Shown: piece by piece, positions 35,558-46,078 of the stretch
How the letters are laid out: every line of letters starts with the position of its first letter
Numbering within the stretch: position 1 is the stretch's first letter
Origin: Syngnathus acus
Lineage: Eukaryota; Chordata; Actinopteri; Syngnathiformes; Syngnathidae
Reading direction: 5' to 3'
Assembly (NCBI RefSeq): GCF_901709675.1
Contig: NC_051099.1
Location: 8,868,001-8,932,000 of the forward strand
DNA: 64,000 nt
Made by a program: the position numbers and the translations under genes
Notes under the pieces: model-generated
Seen by the model: only the letters and a program-made list of their open reading frames with translations
Database searches by the model: none
What the model was told of the DNA's origin: nothing

Positions 35558-36540
35558 TACCGTAATTTTCGGACTATAAGTCGCACCGGAGTATAAATTG
35601 CACCAGCCATAAAATGCCCAAAAATGTGAAAAAAAACATATATAAGTCGCTCCGGAGTATAAGTCGCATTTTGGGGGGCAATTTATTCGACAAAATCCAA
35701 CACCAAGAACAGACATGAACGAGCAACAACAGGCTAAACGATACGGTATGCTAACGTGACAAACACAAACGAGGAGCTGAGAACGGGCCTGACGTAACAT
35801 TGAGTTTTTTAAAAAAAACTATTACATAAATAACACGTTTATAAAACCATCTGTGTCACTCCAATTCATTAAATCCATCGATCGTCCTTTGTCAACAATG
35901 CCGTGTGCCGCGCCGCAGTTCAAATTATTCCACAGGCCCATACAACGATATATAAACTATATTTTAAATAACTATCACATAAACAACAATATTATCAAAC
36001 CATTTGTGTCACTCCAAATCATTAAATCCATCGATCAAATTTCTCGTCTTTTATCGATCGTCCTTTGTCAACAATGCCGTGTGCCGCGCCGCAGTTCAAA
36101 TTATTCCACAGGCCCATACAACGATATATAAACTATATTTTAAATAACTATCACATAAACAACAATATTATCAAACCATTTGTGTCACTCCAAATCATTA
36201 AATCCATCGATCAAATTTCTCGTCCTTTATGTCATCCTGGTGACAGAGGTCATGTCCAGAGGATATGGCGCTTTAAAGTGTTAATTACTTTATTTGATTT
36301 TTTCTCTCTATTTTTCATGTTTTGAATATTTTCAAGATAAAGATATCAAAGCATGTGAAGTGATCAACTATACTAAAAATAACATGTGAAGTGGTCAACT
36401 ATACTTGTAAGTAAGTGATGTGTTAATGATCAAGTACAAATTTGTGAAAAAAAACATATATAAGTCGCTCCTGAGTATAAGTCGCCCCCCCACCCAAACT
36501 ATGAAAAAAAAACGCAACTTATAGTCCGAAAATTACGGTA
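35558..36540. mobile_element. TIR element, family a (TACCGTAATTTTCGG ends), 983 bp
   Basis: Perfect inverted ends of at least 24 bp: TACCGTAATTTTCGGACTAT at 35558 and ATAGTCCGAAAATTACGGTA to 36540. ATAAGTCGC-type motifs are reiterated inside each end. The interior contains a 176-bp tandem duplication (CAATGCCGTGTGCCGCGCCG at 35896 and 36072). It has no transposase. The outer TA could be a TA target duplication. Confidence 0.85.
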
Positions 36541-36797
36541 GTTCGGATATGCCTCATCATGAATTTACACAATAAATCAGGTGTATTCGGACCTCCGCAG
36601 TGGAGGATCTGTCGAACCCCTGAGACCGATTTACCGAACCGCTAGGGTTCGATCGAACCCAGGTTAAGAACCACTGGTGTAGTGTGAGTGCATGGCACAA
36701 TGGATAACGCGTCATGGCAGATTCAAATCATGTCGCCCACTTTTTGAGAAAATGTTCTGTAGAATCTACACAAGTTTACGGACGGCAATTTGCTGTG

Positions 36798-36863
36798 GGG
36801 CTAGTGGCGCAATGGATGACGCATCTGACTATGGATCAGAAGGTTTGACTCCTGGCTAGCTCA
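36798..36863 (+). pseudogene. tRNA-Arg-like pseudogene
   Basis: GGGCTAGTGGCGCAATGGAT and the anticodon arm TCTGACTATGGATCAGA follow vertebrate tRNA-Arg(ACG), with ACG changed to ATG. About 7 nt are missing across the variable and T stem. A second A-box-only relative (TGGCACAATGGATAACGCG) lies about 95 bp upstream. Confidence 0.65.
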
Positions 36864-36888
36864 CAAGCCGTTTTGTGGTCAACATTAA

Positions 36889-37985
36889 CTACACTGCTCA
36901 AAAAAATTAAAGGAACACTTTGAAAACACATCAGATTTCAATGGTGAATTTTTTTGGGGGGGATATCTATACTGATATGGACAGTTTAATGTTTCAGGAA
37001 CAAAAGGATGCCACATCTTTTGATGGAAATAAAAGTTTTCAGCCTACAGAGGGCTCAGTATACAGACACCCCAAAAATCAAAGTGAAAAAATGATATGGC
37101 AGGCTCGTCCTTTTTGCCTAAATTCAATTTCTGCAACTCAAAATTCTTTTCAATATCTTGTGTGGCCCCCACGAGCTTGTATGCATGCTTGACAACGTCG
37201 CGGCATGCTCCTAATGAGACGACGGATGGTGTCTTGTGAGATATCCTCCCAGATCTGTCTAAGGGCATCAGTGAGCTCCTGTAAAGTCTGAGGAGCAACC
37301 TGGCGGTGTCTGATGGACCGAAACATTATGTCCTAGAGGTGTTCTATCGGGTTTAGATCAGGTGATCATGAGGGCCATTCAATTGTGTCAAATCCTTCAT
37401 CCTCCAGATACTGTCTGCATACTCTTGCCACAATAGGCCGGGCATTGTTGTGGATCAGGAGGAACCCAGGACCTATTGCACCAGCGTAGAGTCTGACCAT
37501 GGGTGCAAGGATTTCATCCCGATACCTAATGGCAGTCAGACTGCCGTTCTCTAGCCTGTAGAGGTCTGTTCGTCCCTCCATGGAAATGCCTCCCCAGACC
37601 ATCACTGACCCACCACCAAACCGGTCATGCTGAATGATGTTGCAGGCAGCATAGCGCTCTCCTTGGCTTCACCAGACCCTTTCACATCTATCACAGGTGC
37701 TCAGGGTAAACCTGCTCTCATCTGTGAAAAGCACAGGGCGCCAGTGGCGGACTTGCCAATTCTGGTATTCTATGGCAAATGCCAATCGAGCTCCACGGTA
37801 CTGAGCAATGAGCACAGGAAACACTACAGGACGTCGTGCCCTGAGGCCACCCTCGTGAAGTCTGCTTCTGACTGTTTGAGCAGAGACATTCACACCAGTA
37901 GCCTGCTGGAGGTCATTCTGTAGGGCTCGGGCAGTGCTCAACCTGTTCCTCCTTGCACAAAGCAGCAGATACAATTTATTCTTAA
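36889..37985 (-). mobile_element. Degenerate Tc1/mariner transposon, 5' truncated
   Basis: The left end ACACTGCTCAAAAAAATTAA is a Tc1-like terminus. Broken minus-strand frames carry transposase pieces in the right order: HTH region ([18 protein letters not shown]), LFTDESRF (first catalytic Asp), VWGGIS, and HNNARPIVA, where the second catalytic Asp is replaced by Asn. Frameshifts separate the pieces. The N-terminal end runs directly into hAT-derived sequence near 37985, so the right TIR is lost. It is inactive. Confidence 0.85.
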
Positions 37986-38935
37986 CTTCTTTAACTTTTC
38001 CTCAAATGACAAAGCCGCTGCATCTCTGGGTGTGAAGTAGAGATGCACCGATCCGACTTTTTCAGTTTCGATACCGATACCGATGCCGTGGTTTTGCGTA
38101 TCGGTCGATACCCGATACCGATCCGATATTATGGTTGACTTAACAAGCTACATACCTCTACATGTGGAACAGAAAAGACTAAAGGCAATGGCATCAGGCA
38201 TGACTACACAGTTCATTCCTAAGACAAAATGTAACAAGATAAAGCAGATTCATGCAATGAACTATTTATTTGTAACATAAATTGTGCAACAGCAGCAATA
38301 AAGTGTATCAGCATTTAAATTCAAGTAAATTAGGATACAAACTTCTTAAAAAAAAAAATACAAATGTTGCAGCTGAAACTGCACTGGGCAAATATAGAAA
38401 GGGTGATCAAGCACACAGTAACCAAATATTAAAATAAATAGTAAACATGTAAACATTAGGTGCCGTTCCACATCACTCATGACCTGTTGATGCTCTAAAT
38501 GCTCATTTAAGCAGCAATGAGAAGTGCTCCCTGAAAACAAGCTCCGCTTAGTACTACTACTATACCTGGCAGTACTACCACCACCCTGTTCTATGGTTTA
38601 ATAGGTACATAGAAACCCTTAAGGCAGAGACGGGACAGACGCTCGTTCATGTCAAGACGGAACATACTTTATTGTGTTCCCCTCCCCCAGCAACATATAA
38701 CCCTCACAACGGTTCCTACCCCGCCTATTACTACATCCCCCTTTCTCAATGGGAAATAATCTTTGCGTAGAAAATTAGTACAACAGATTAGTTCCCCAAC
38801 AACTTGCTGAAAAAGGTGAAATGTTTTACAACTCAATACCATCCCAATATACGAACCCAGTGGCAACACCCTAACTACTAAATAACTGGTATTACCAAAT
38901 CTGACAGCCCAGACCCTGAAGTGAAACATGTGAAC

Positions 38936-41900
38936 TCAAGTAACATAGTCTTTAAAGTACTCTGGGGCCTTCCTGACGCGAGAAGGATAGCGTCTCTCAG
39001 GTTCTGGTGAACCAGAGGGTACAACAGGAGAGACCGGTCTTTTCAGAGTCTCTGTAGGGTTGCTTTCCCCCATATCAGGGACAGTGATGTGTGGTTCTGG
39101 AGCCACAGGTGTGCGTGAGAGATGATACCTGTTTCTCCGGAGATATCCCCCAGACGCTTCTACGATGTAGGACCTTGGTGTGTTCGCTGTGGACACTACA
39201 GTACCTCTCTGTTGCATGTCCTGGACCCACACATGGTCTCCAGGTTGTAAGGCAGGCAAGGTGTGAACTCTATGTCGTTTGTCAAAATTCAGTCTTTGTT
39301 TTCGTCTGTAGCTCCGCTCCTTCCTCCTCACCTTTTCCAAATCCGCTCCCTTTGGAACGAGCTGAGAGGGAATGACCGGAACAGTAGTACGTATTCTACG
39401 CCCCATCAGCAGTTCAGTTGGACTACAACCATTTGCTAAAGGTGCGGCACGGTAAGCCATCAAAGCTAAGTAGGGATCACTGGACTTTTTCAGTAGACTT
39501 TTGACAGTCCTTATTGCCCGCTCCACCTCCCCATTACTCTGTGGGAAATGTGGACTGGATGTGACATGTGAAAACCCCCACATCCGTGCAAACCTACTGA
39601 ACTCTTCAGATGCAAATTGCGGACCATTATCGGAGCGTACAACATCAGGTATACCATGTCGAGCAAAAATAGATTTACAGTGGGTAATTACAGCGTCTGA
39701 AGTTGTACACGAAAGCTTGGCTACCTCACAAAACCTTGAAAAGTAATCCACAACCGCAAGATACTGGTTTTTACCGAACTGAAACAAATCTACCCCTACC
39801 GTACACCATGGTCTTGAAGGAAACTCAGTTCCTAACATTGACTCTCTGTTGTTAACTCGCTCACGGGCACATGTGTCACACGTCTCAATGAGTTGCTTTA
39901 AATCTTTGCTAAGACCTGGCCACCACACAGATTGTTTAGCACGTTCTCTGCACTTGGTAATTCCTAAGTGACCTTCGTGAAGTTTGTTTAGCATTTCATC
40001 TCTGAGTGTTTTTGGAATGACCAGCCTACAGCCTAATAACAACAACCCATTCTGAACAGTCAGTTCACCTGCAAAAGGGAAATATGGCATAAAAGTCTTT
40101 TCAATCGAAAACTTGTCTGGCCAACCACTTACACAGAACCGCTTAAGCTGTCGCAAAATGTCATCTTTGTCCTGATGAGACTGAATCTCTTTAAGTCTCT
40201 TCTCAGTTGCAGGGAGGCTGGCCACTACGGTGTCGGCGTAGAGGTTGATCTCTTCCTCCCGTAGACTGTCCTCCGAAGACGTCACCGGTGCTCTTGATAG
40301 AACATCAGCTGTTGCGATGTCTTTGCCAGCCACATGGGATATGGTGAATGAAAATCTCATGAGACGCATTTTCAGGCGTTGTATACGTGGAGGTAGTTCG
40401 TCCAGATTTCTCGCGCCAAGTAGAGGGACTAGAGGTTTGTGGTCAGTTTGAACGAGAAAGTCCTTTCCAATCAAAAACTCTGCAAACCTCTCACATGCCC
40501 ACGTTGTGGCTAGCGCTTCCTTCTCAATTTGCGCGTAGCGCTGCTCCGTGGTGCTCAATGCGCGTGATGCATATGCCACTGGTTTCCAGTCCATACTGCT
40601 TGTTTTCTGCAACAATACAGCACCCAGTCCATAAGAAGATGAATCTGCTGAGACTAGCGTATCAGCTGAAGGATCATACAATGCCAGCCCAGGAGGTGTT
40701 GTCAAGTCCATCTTTATGCTTTCAAAAGCCTGTATCTGCTGAGGTCCCCATGACCACATGTTCGTTTTTCTTAACAGATCTCTGAGTGGACGTGTCTTTT
40801 CTGCTAAGTGTGGCAAAAACTTGCCCAGGTGATTTGCCATTCCCAGAAATCTTCTCACCTCGGAAATGTTGGTTGGTTCCTTCATGGCTTTCACTGCATT
40901 TATTTTCTCTGGGTCGGGGCTAACTCCAGTTGCCTGAATGATCTGACCCAGGAACTTGATTTTAGTCTTTGAAAATTCACACTTATCATTAAGTGTCACG
41001 CCCGCGTCCCGTAGACAGGTGAGAGCTTCCCTTAGTCTTTTGTCGTGCTCTTCCTGATCCACTCCCCAGATGAGGACGTCATCCATCTGACACACTACTC
41101 CCTCCAGGCCTTCTAGGATTTGCTGCATGCGTTTCTGAAAGTGTTCTGGTGCCGAAGATAGTCCAAAGCACAGTCGATTGTAGCAATAGCGACCGAAAGG
41201 AGTGATAAAGGTTGTGAGCAGTGATGAGTCTTTTGAAAGAGGAATCTGCCAGAAACCTGCATTGGCATCCAGTTTCGAAAATACCTTGGCACCTGAAAGC
41301 TGTCCAAGCGTGTTTTCAACTGAAGGTAGCTGGTGCCTTTCTCTCAAAACCGACTTATTCAGTTGAGTGAGGTCTGAACATATTCTCACTCGGTCACGTG
41401 CGGGCTTGGGAACCACCACCATAGGTGCACACCATTCTGTAGGCTGCTCCACCTTGGAGATGACTCCTTGTCGCTCCATACGAGAAAGTTCCTCTTTAAC
41501 CATTGGCAGTAAAGGGATAGAAATGCGTCGTGGAGTTGAGACGGAGAATGGTTGTGCTTCCGGCTTAAGTACAATATGGTATCCACCTTTCATGATTCCA
41601 AGCCCTGTGAATAGCTCCGGAAATTCCTGCTTGACTGTCTCTTTATTGTCCAAAGTAGCTGTATCAAGCCTAGCCACTAGCTGTAATGCAGTGGCTGCCT
41701 GTCTGCTCAGTAAAGCTGTACTTAGTCCTTCAACCACATAAATGACCTCCATTATGCTTTTGTCTCTTCTTTTCAGAGTCGCCGAAAACTTGCCTTTAAC
41801 CTTTAACTGCGACCTGCCTGGCCCCATCAGCACTTTTCTGGTTTGCTTTAGTTCATTGAATTGTCCTTTCACATACATGCCAGCTGGAACTGCCGTCACA

Positions 41901-42826
41901 TCCGCGCCTGTGTCAATTTTAAACACAGCGCTAGACTTGTCCATTTCTATTTCTGTCATCCACGGATCTGAAGATTCACAAGCCAATGACCCCAAAAATG
42001 AAACATCCTCTGAAGAAAAATCCTCTAATCTTTCTAGATGGACCTCATACATTTTCTTGGACCTGCACATTCTAGCAAAATGTCCCTTCTTTTTGCAATT
42101 ATTGCATGAGGCATCTTTAGCCGGGCATTGCTGATAAGCGTGACCTTTTGTGTCTCCGCATCTTGTGCACGGTTTGGTTTTGATGGAAAATCCTGGTTTC
42201 AGCTGCATTTTATGTTGTTTGGGTCTGGCGCCCCCTTGTGGTTTGATGCGTACACTATCAAGTTGAGTATTAACGACGTCTCCCTTGAAGTTTGTATTCA
42301 GCATTTCTTGTTGTTTCTTGACCATTTCACTCTGTCTGGCCTTTGTAACTGCTTTTTCTAATGTAAGCTCTGGATCCAGTTGCAACAGTTCTGACAAACG
42401 CTTGTCTCGAAGTCCAACTACAAGCCTATCTCTGACCATCTCATCGTGTAGTTGTCCATATCCACAGTGTTCAGCTAAACAATGAAGCGCGGTGATAAAG
42501 CTGTCTGCCGACTCGCCCATCTCCTGCTGCCGCTGATTAAACTTAGCTCTCTCAAAAATTATATTTCTCCGAGCTACAAAGTGAGCATCCAGTCTCTGCG
42601 TGACTCTGTGGTACTCACTCATTTGTTCCGGGGTGAGGTGGAGGGAAACCAAAATGTCCTCCGCTTCTTCTCCCATACTGTAGATTAGTGCATTCACTTG
42701 GTTCTCCTCCGCTTGAGTATCCAAACCTGATGCGATGCGAAACCTCTCAAAGCGTTTTATCCATTTGGGCCAGTCTTCTGCCTTGAACGTGAATTTTTCC
42801 GGTGGCATTACTTGATATTGCGCCAT
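38936..42826 (-). CDS. Gag-Pol polyprotein of Ty3/gypsy retrotransposon
   Basis: A single uninterrupted 1296-residue frame. Order of domains: a gag-like N-terminal region; two CCHC zinc knuckles around residues 235-270 (CTRCGDTKGHAYQQC and CNNCKKKGHFARMC); aspartic protease with DTGADVTAVP; reverse transcriptase with FSKLDANAGFWQIPL and the active-site variant QMDD; RNase H (SADSSSYGLGAVL); integrase with an HHCC zinc-binding module and DDE residues in VGVDLF, RSDNGPQF and SNGEVERA. The protease-RT-RNase H-integrase order makes it Ty3/gypsy rather than copia. Gag and pol share one frame, so no frameshift is needed. No envelope frame follows. Codon use and intactness suggest recent activity. 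Confidence 0.96.
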   Translation of the reverse strand: MAQYQVMPPEKFTFKAEDWPKWIKRFERFRIASGLDTQAEENQVNALIYSMGEEAEDILVSLHLTPEQMSEYHRVTQRLDAHFVARRNIIFERAKFNQRQQEMGESADSFITALHCLAEHCGYGQLHDEMVRDRLVVGLRDKRLSELLQLDPELTLEKAVTKARQSEMVKKQQEMLNTNFKGDVVNTQLDSVRIKPQGGARPKQHKMQLKPGFSIKTKPCTRCGDTKGHAYQQCPAKDASCNNCKKKGHFARMCRSKKMYEVHLERLEDFSSEDVSFLGSLACESSDPWMTEIEMDKSSAVFKIDTGADVTAVPAGMYVKGQFNELKQTRKVLMGPGRSQLKVKGKFSATLKRRDKSIMEVIYVVEGLSTALLSRQAATALQLVARLDTATLDNKETVKQEFPELFTGLGIMKGGYHIVLKPEAQPFSVSTPRRISIPLLPMVKEELSRMERQGVISKVEQPTEWCAPMVVVPKPARDRVRICSDLTQLNKSVLRERHQLPSVENTLGQLSGAKVFSKLDANAGFWQIPLSKDSSLLTTFITPFGRYCYNRLCFGLSSAPEHFQKRMQQILEGLEGVVCQMDDVLIWGVDQEEHDKRLREALTCLRDAGVTLNDKCEFSKTKIKFLGQIIQATGVSPDPEKINAVKAMKEPTNISEVRRFLGMANHLGKFLPHLAEKTRPLRDLLRKTNMWSWGPQQIQAFESIKMDLTTPPGLALYDPSADTLVSADSSSYGLGAVLLQKTSSMDWKPVAYASRALSTTEQRYAQIEKEALATTWACERFAEFLIGKDFLVQTDHKPLVPLLGARNLDELPPRIQRLKMRLMRFSFTISHVAGKDIATADVLSRAPVTSSEDSLREEEINLYADTVVASLPATEKRLKEIQSHQDKDDILRQLKRFCVSGWPDKFSIEKTFMPYFPFAGELTVQNGLLLLGCRLVIPKTLRDEMLNKLHEGHLGITKCRERAKQSVWWPGLSKDLKQLIETCDTCARERVNNRESMLGTEFPSRPWCTVGVDLFQFGKNQYLAVVDYFSRFCEVAKLSCTTSDAVITHCKSIFARHGIPDVVRSDNGPQFASEEFSRFARMWGFSHVTSSPHFPQSNGEVERAIRTVKSLLKKSSDPYLALMAYRAAPLANGCSPTELLMGRRIRTTVPVIPSQLVPKGADLEKVRRKERSYRRKQRLNFDKRHRVHTLPALQPGDHVWVQDMQQRGTVVSTANTPRSYIVEASGGYLRRNRYHLSRTPVAPEPHITVPDMGESNPTETLKRPVSPVVPSGSPEPERRYPSRVRKAPEYFKDYVT

Positions 42827-42980
42827 CTTCTCGAGCCTCGTTGTTTTCTTCCTCGTCTCCCTTAGCGTTAGCTCCTGCCTAGCCGTGCTAGCGGACTGAA
42901 GTTACTTTTATCACTTTCAACGTCCTGTCTTGCTTGGGACTTACTCTAGTCCAGTAGTCTCTTCGCTTCGACACTTTAGG

Positions 42981-42998
42981 ATCCCACTTCTGACACCA
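42981..42998 (-). other. Primer-binding site, tRNA-Leu
   Basis: On the plus strand ATCCCACTTCTGACACCA equals the 3' end of a vertebrate tRNA-Leu with its CCA. It abuts the 5' LTR. Confidence 0.85.
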
Positions 42999-43486
42999 TG
43001 TTCTATGGTTTAATAGGTACATAGAAACCCTTAAGGCAGAGACGGGACAGACGCTCGTTCATGTCAAGACGGAACATACTTTATTGTGTTCCCCTCCCCC
43101 AGCAACATATAACCCTCACAACGGTTCCTACCCCGCCTATTACTACACTGGCAACATTAGCTTTGCGGACATTACAAACTGCCGTCGAGCTAGTTGGCGT
43201 GTTCAGTTTAAAGTACCTCCACACAGCTGACTCTTTCGTTCGCTCCATGTTTGCGTTTGTTTAGAAAACTCTCGTGGCATGCGGCACACGTGCTGCTGAC
43301 GTATGACGTAGCCGCGTCCCGCGGCACACGTGCTGCTGACGTATGACGTAGCCCGCGTCCCAATAGATTAAGGAAAGGATCGGCTCACAGATCGGCTGCA
43401 TTTTCCGATACCCGATCCATCAATTTTGTTGATATCGGGGCCGATATCCGATCCAGATATCGGATCGGTGCATCTCTAGTGTGAAG

Positions 43487-44494
43487 TTTGATAAAAAGTC
43501 CTTGTTGGGCTTGCAGTTTTGCTAGCAATGCATCAGCCTCTGATGCGCGCTGTTTATCAGACAGATGTATTTTTTCTCATGCTTGGTCGTGTAGTGGCGA
43601 CTCAAATTATATTCTTTAAACACAGCGACCTGTGTACCACAAATCAGGCACACGGCTTTACCTTTCATTTCTGTAAAGAAATACTTGGCAGTCCATGTCT
43701 TGTTGAAAACACGGCGCTCCTTGTCAACTTTTCTTTTCTGAGGGTCAGCACACATTTCTCGGGCAGCATTACTTCGCACTGTTCACCTTCACGCACAGCT
43801 CACATACACGTACGCTACACGGAAGTGCGACGCCTTTCAAAATAAATGCAAAACAGTTGGATTGCACGCACGACACTGATTTTTTTTTTTTTAATGAAGT
43901 TGTAATCAAATATACCGTTTTTTTCCATGTATAATGCGCCCCCATGTATAATACGCACCCTAAAAATGGCATGTTGATGCTGGAAAAAAGCCTGTACCCA
44001 TGTATAATACGCACCCAAATTTTGACTCCTACTTAAGTCCGTAAACGTAAAATTATTTCAGAAAAAAGATCATCTTTGGGAACAACCGGATGTTATTCTG
44101 CCGGTCAGTATCACTGCGCATGCGCTAGCAAACTCAATAGCGAAGAAATGTTTCGGATAAGTGTAGGGTACATTGTGACAGCAAACGAGCAGGTGATCGA
44201 GCAAGCGTCTGATACGAGAGCATTGTGTTCGTATGGAGCGTGTTTGAAGTGAACAGCAGAGAAGAAAGCGCATCTGTAATGGCGGCCTCCGTATGATATC
44301 CGGATAAAAAAAATAAAATAAAATAAATTGTACCCATGTATAATGCGCACCCCAGATTTTAGGACAATAAATTAGTTACATTTTGCGCATTATACATGGA
44401 AAAAAACGGTAATTTACGATTGGCCTCATGCGGGCCGGACAGGGACGCACAAAGGGCCGGATGTGGCCCGCGGGCCGTATTTTGCCCAGGTCTG
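43487..44494 (-). pseudogene. Broken hAT transposase-like gene (GTF2IRD2/ZBED-like N-terminus)
   Basis: Minus-strand frame 43522-43779 contains a BED-like zinc-finger segment: RVFNKTWTAKYFF, KAVCLICGTQV, YNLSRHYTTKH. It continues past the insert at 43486 (ASEADALLAKLQ) and resumes before 38030. The outer end at 44494 (CAGACCTGGGCAAAATACGG on the minus strand) with GGCCCGCGGGCC is a hAT terminus. Three later insertions split it: family b TIR element (43913-44411), MITE plus gypsy, and the junction to Tc1. The catalytic part is missing. Confidence 0.7.
43913..44411. mobile_element. TIR element, family b (TACCGTTTTTTTCCATG ends), 499 bp
   Basis: Ends TACCGTTTTTTTCCATGTAT (43913) and ATACATGGAAAAAAACGGTA (to 44411) are inverted. 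ATAATRCGCACC motifs recur inside. It is inserted in the 5' part of the hAT remnant. A longer, opposite-oriented relative is at 48990-53177. Confidence 0.88.
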
Positions 44495-44539
44495 CTCTAG
44501 ATCAATGAAACAATATGGCATGGCATTCGCCGGAGTGGG

Positions 44540-44870
44540 CTTTTCTCTCCATGTCAGATGAAGACAATACAGATGAAGACAATTCACTTGCAATTTGCAC
44601 TGCGTCTTCTGCAGGAATTGCACGAGGACGGAAAAGACTATGAGCTTCAATACAACCAATAAGATAAGTCACGTTAAAAGTTGCCATCGTGATTTGTGGC
44701 CTCAATACAAAGTTGCCTGTAGTGCTAAACCAAAAACTAGCGGTGCGCATGGTAAACGCAAATCTACCGGATTGATGACAATTGAGGGGGCGTTTGATAA
44801 GAGGCAAATGTTTGACAGAAAAGACCCAAGGGCGAAAGTAATTGATGACAAAATTATCCGGTGTATGCTT
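44540..44870 (+). pseudogene. BED zinc-finger hAT transposase fragment
   Basis: Plus-strand frame with NKISHVKSCHRDLWPQYKV (His/Cys finger remnant) and FDRKDPRAKVIDDKIIRCM, the Y/FDxxxxRAxxI segment of hAT transposases. It stops soon after; no catalytic domain follows. Confidence 0.55.
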
Positions 44871-44879
44871 TTTTTTGTG

Positions 44880-46078
44880 TGTGTGAATCAGCTAAATCAA
44901 AGTCAAAGTCTGCTGTATTTTCAATTTCTTCACATGTCAAGACATACAAAGAGATCGAAATTGCGTTTCCTACTGTCCCACGGTGACAAGACATATCACA
45001 CATTCAAGTAAACAATACAAAAAGTAAAAGTAAGAAGGCACATAATGAATAAATAAGAGCAATGAATAAATAAGAGCAACTTGGTGGAAATGGTGCAAAT
45101 GTGCATACAGCAGACAGTCAGTATAATAGCGGAAAAGTACAGGAGGAGGAGTGCAAGTGGAGTAGTGCAAGGCAGCCATCGTGGCCCAAAAGGCCAAAAT
45201 ATGCGAATACACTTGTTACAATGTTTCCTGTTATACTATGTTAAATTAATCCGAAATGTTGAGGCCTAACTTTCTATGTTGTCTTTTTATAACTTCATTG
45301 GACAACCCAGAATTAGTTGCTGATTGTCAGCATTAGAGCAGAAATATTAATAAATTCAAACCTTTTTGCTCTAAACAATGGTTCTGGAGTTAGTATTGTA
45401 GTAGGAAATGTATTTATAATAAAATTATACGGAGTTAATACTTTTTTTGTGATTTTTACAATGGTCTCTTCACACAAAATCAGGTGCAGGTGCAAATATC
45501 TATACATTATCATTTTCTCATCGGTCATTGGCTGTCGTATGCCCCCAAATTATCGATTATTGGTATTGGTTTAAATTTCCATGGTCATGACCATTATTGA
45601 GATGTGAACTGAACCCACCAAAATCAAAAGTGAGACAACGCTTGTATTAAAATTAATCACTTCTAAGCCCTTTAGTTTCTATTCACACAATCGGTTGTTC
45701 TTAATAGATTTACAGTGTAAGTTAAAATTTTAGATCAAGAGAAAACTCATTCATGCAGATTCTGTAAAACACAAAAATGGAGCAAAAGACTAGATGGTTA
45801 AATGTCTCAGTGTCGAATGCAGTCATGTCAGAGACAACAAGATTCATTCAATTTAACACCAACTGTGAGAGTCCTTTAACTATGAGAGGCTTTATGAGTT
45901 ACAAAAGCTAATAATTCGTGGGAAAAAAAGACGCTATCCGTTCTACTCAGAGACTTGAAAACGTAAGCTATTTGAAAACGGTGTTCTGCAAGGCCTCTTT
46001 TTTATTGTTTCTCTTTCAACAATACTATTCAAACATACCGCTGCCGCTGCATGCGCCGGATGTAATCTTATTCACCGG
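44880..46078. other. AT-rich intergenic DNA
   Basis: No exon or recognisable repeat ends. It contains a duplicated AATGAATAAATAAGAGCAA unit at 45043-45080. Confidence 0.5.

Larger units (their letters stand above)
38587..43147 (-). mobile_element. Intact Ty3/gypsy LTR retrotransposon, 4.56 kb
   Basis: LTRs of 149 bp at 38587-38735 (3' LTR) and 42999-43147 (5' LTR) read as identical and have TG...CA ends. The 18-nt primer-binding site 42981-42998 lies directly inside the 5' LTR and matches the 3' end of tRNA-Leu plus CCA. A polypurine tract (GAGAAAGGGGGA on the minus strand, about 38736-38747) precedes the 3' LTR. One ORF encodes gag and pol. All structural parts are present, so the insertion is recent. 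No 5-bp target duplication is visible: the outer flanks are CACCC and CTGGC. Confidence 0.95.
38038..43478. mobile_element. hAT MITE carrying an LTR retrotransposon
   Basis: Ends TAGAGATGCACCGATCCG (38038) and CGGATCGGTGCATCTCTA (to 43478) are inverted, with GATACCGATACCG-type subterminal repeats. The flanks are an 8-bp direct repeat, GTGTGAAG, at 38030-38037 and 43479-43486. Without the retrotransposon the MITE is about 880 bp and noncoding. It interrupts an older hAT transposase-like sequence. Confidence 0.93.

Noticed and set aside
36798-36863. Functional tRNA-Arg gene
   Set aside because: T arm is shortened by about 7 nt and the anticodon is altered.
42483-42826. Plus-strand frames within the gypsy element
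   Set aside because: Antisense shadows of gag-pol without recognisable domains.
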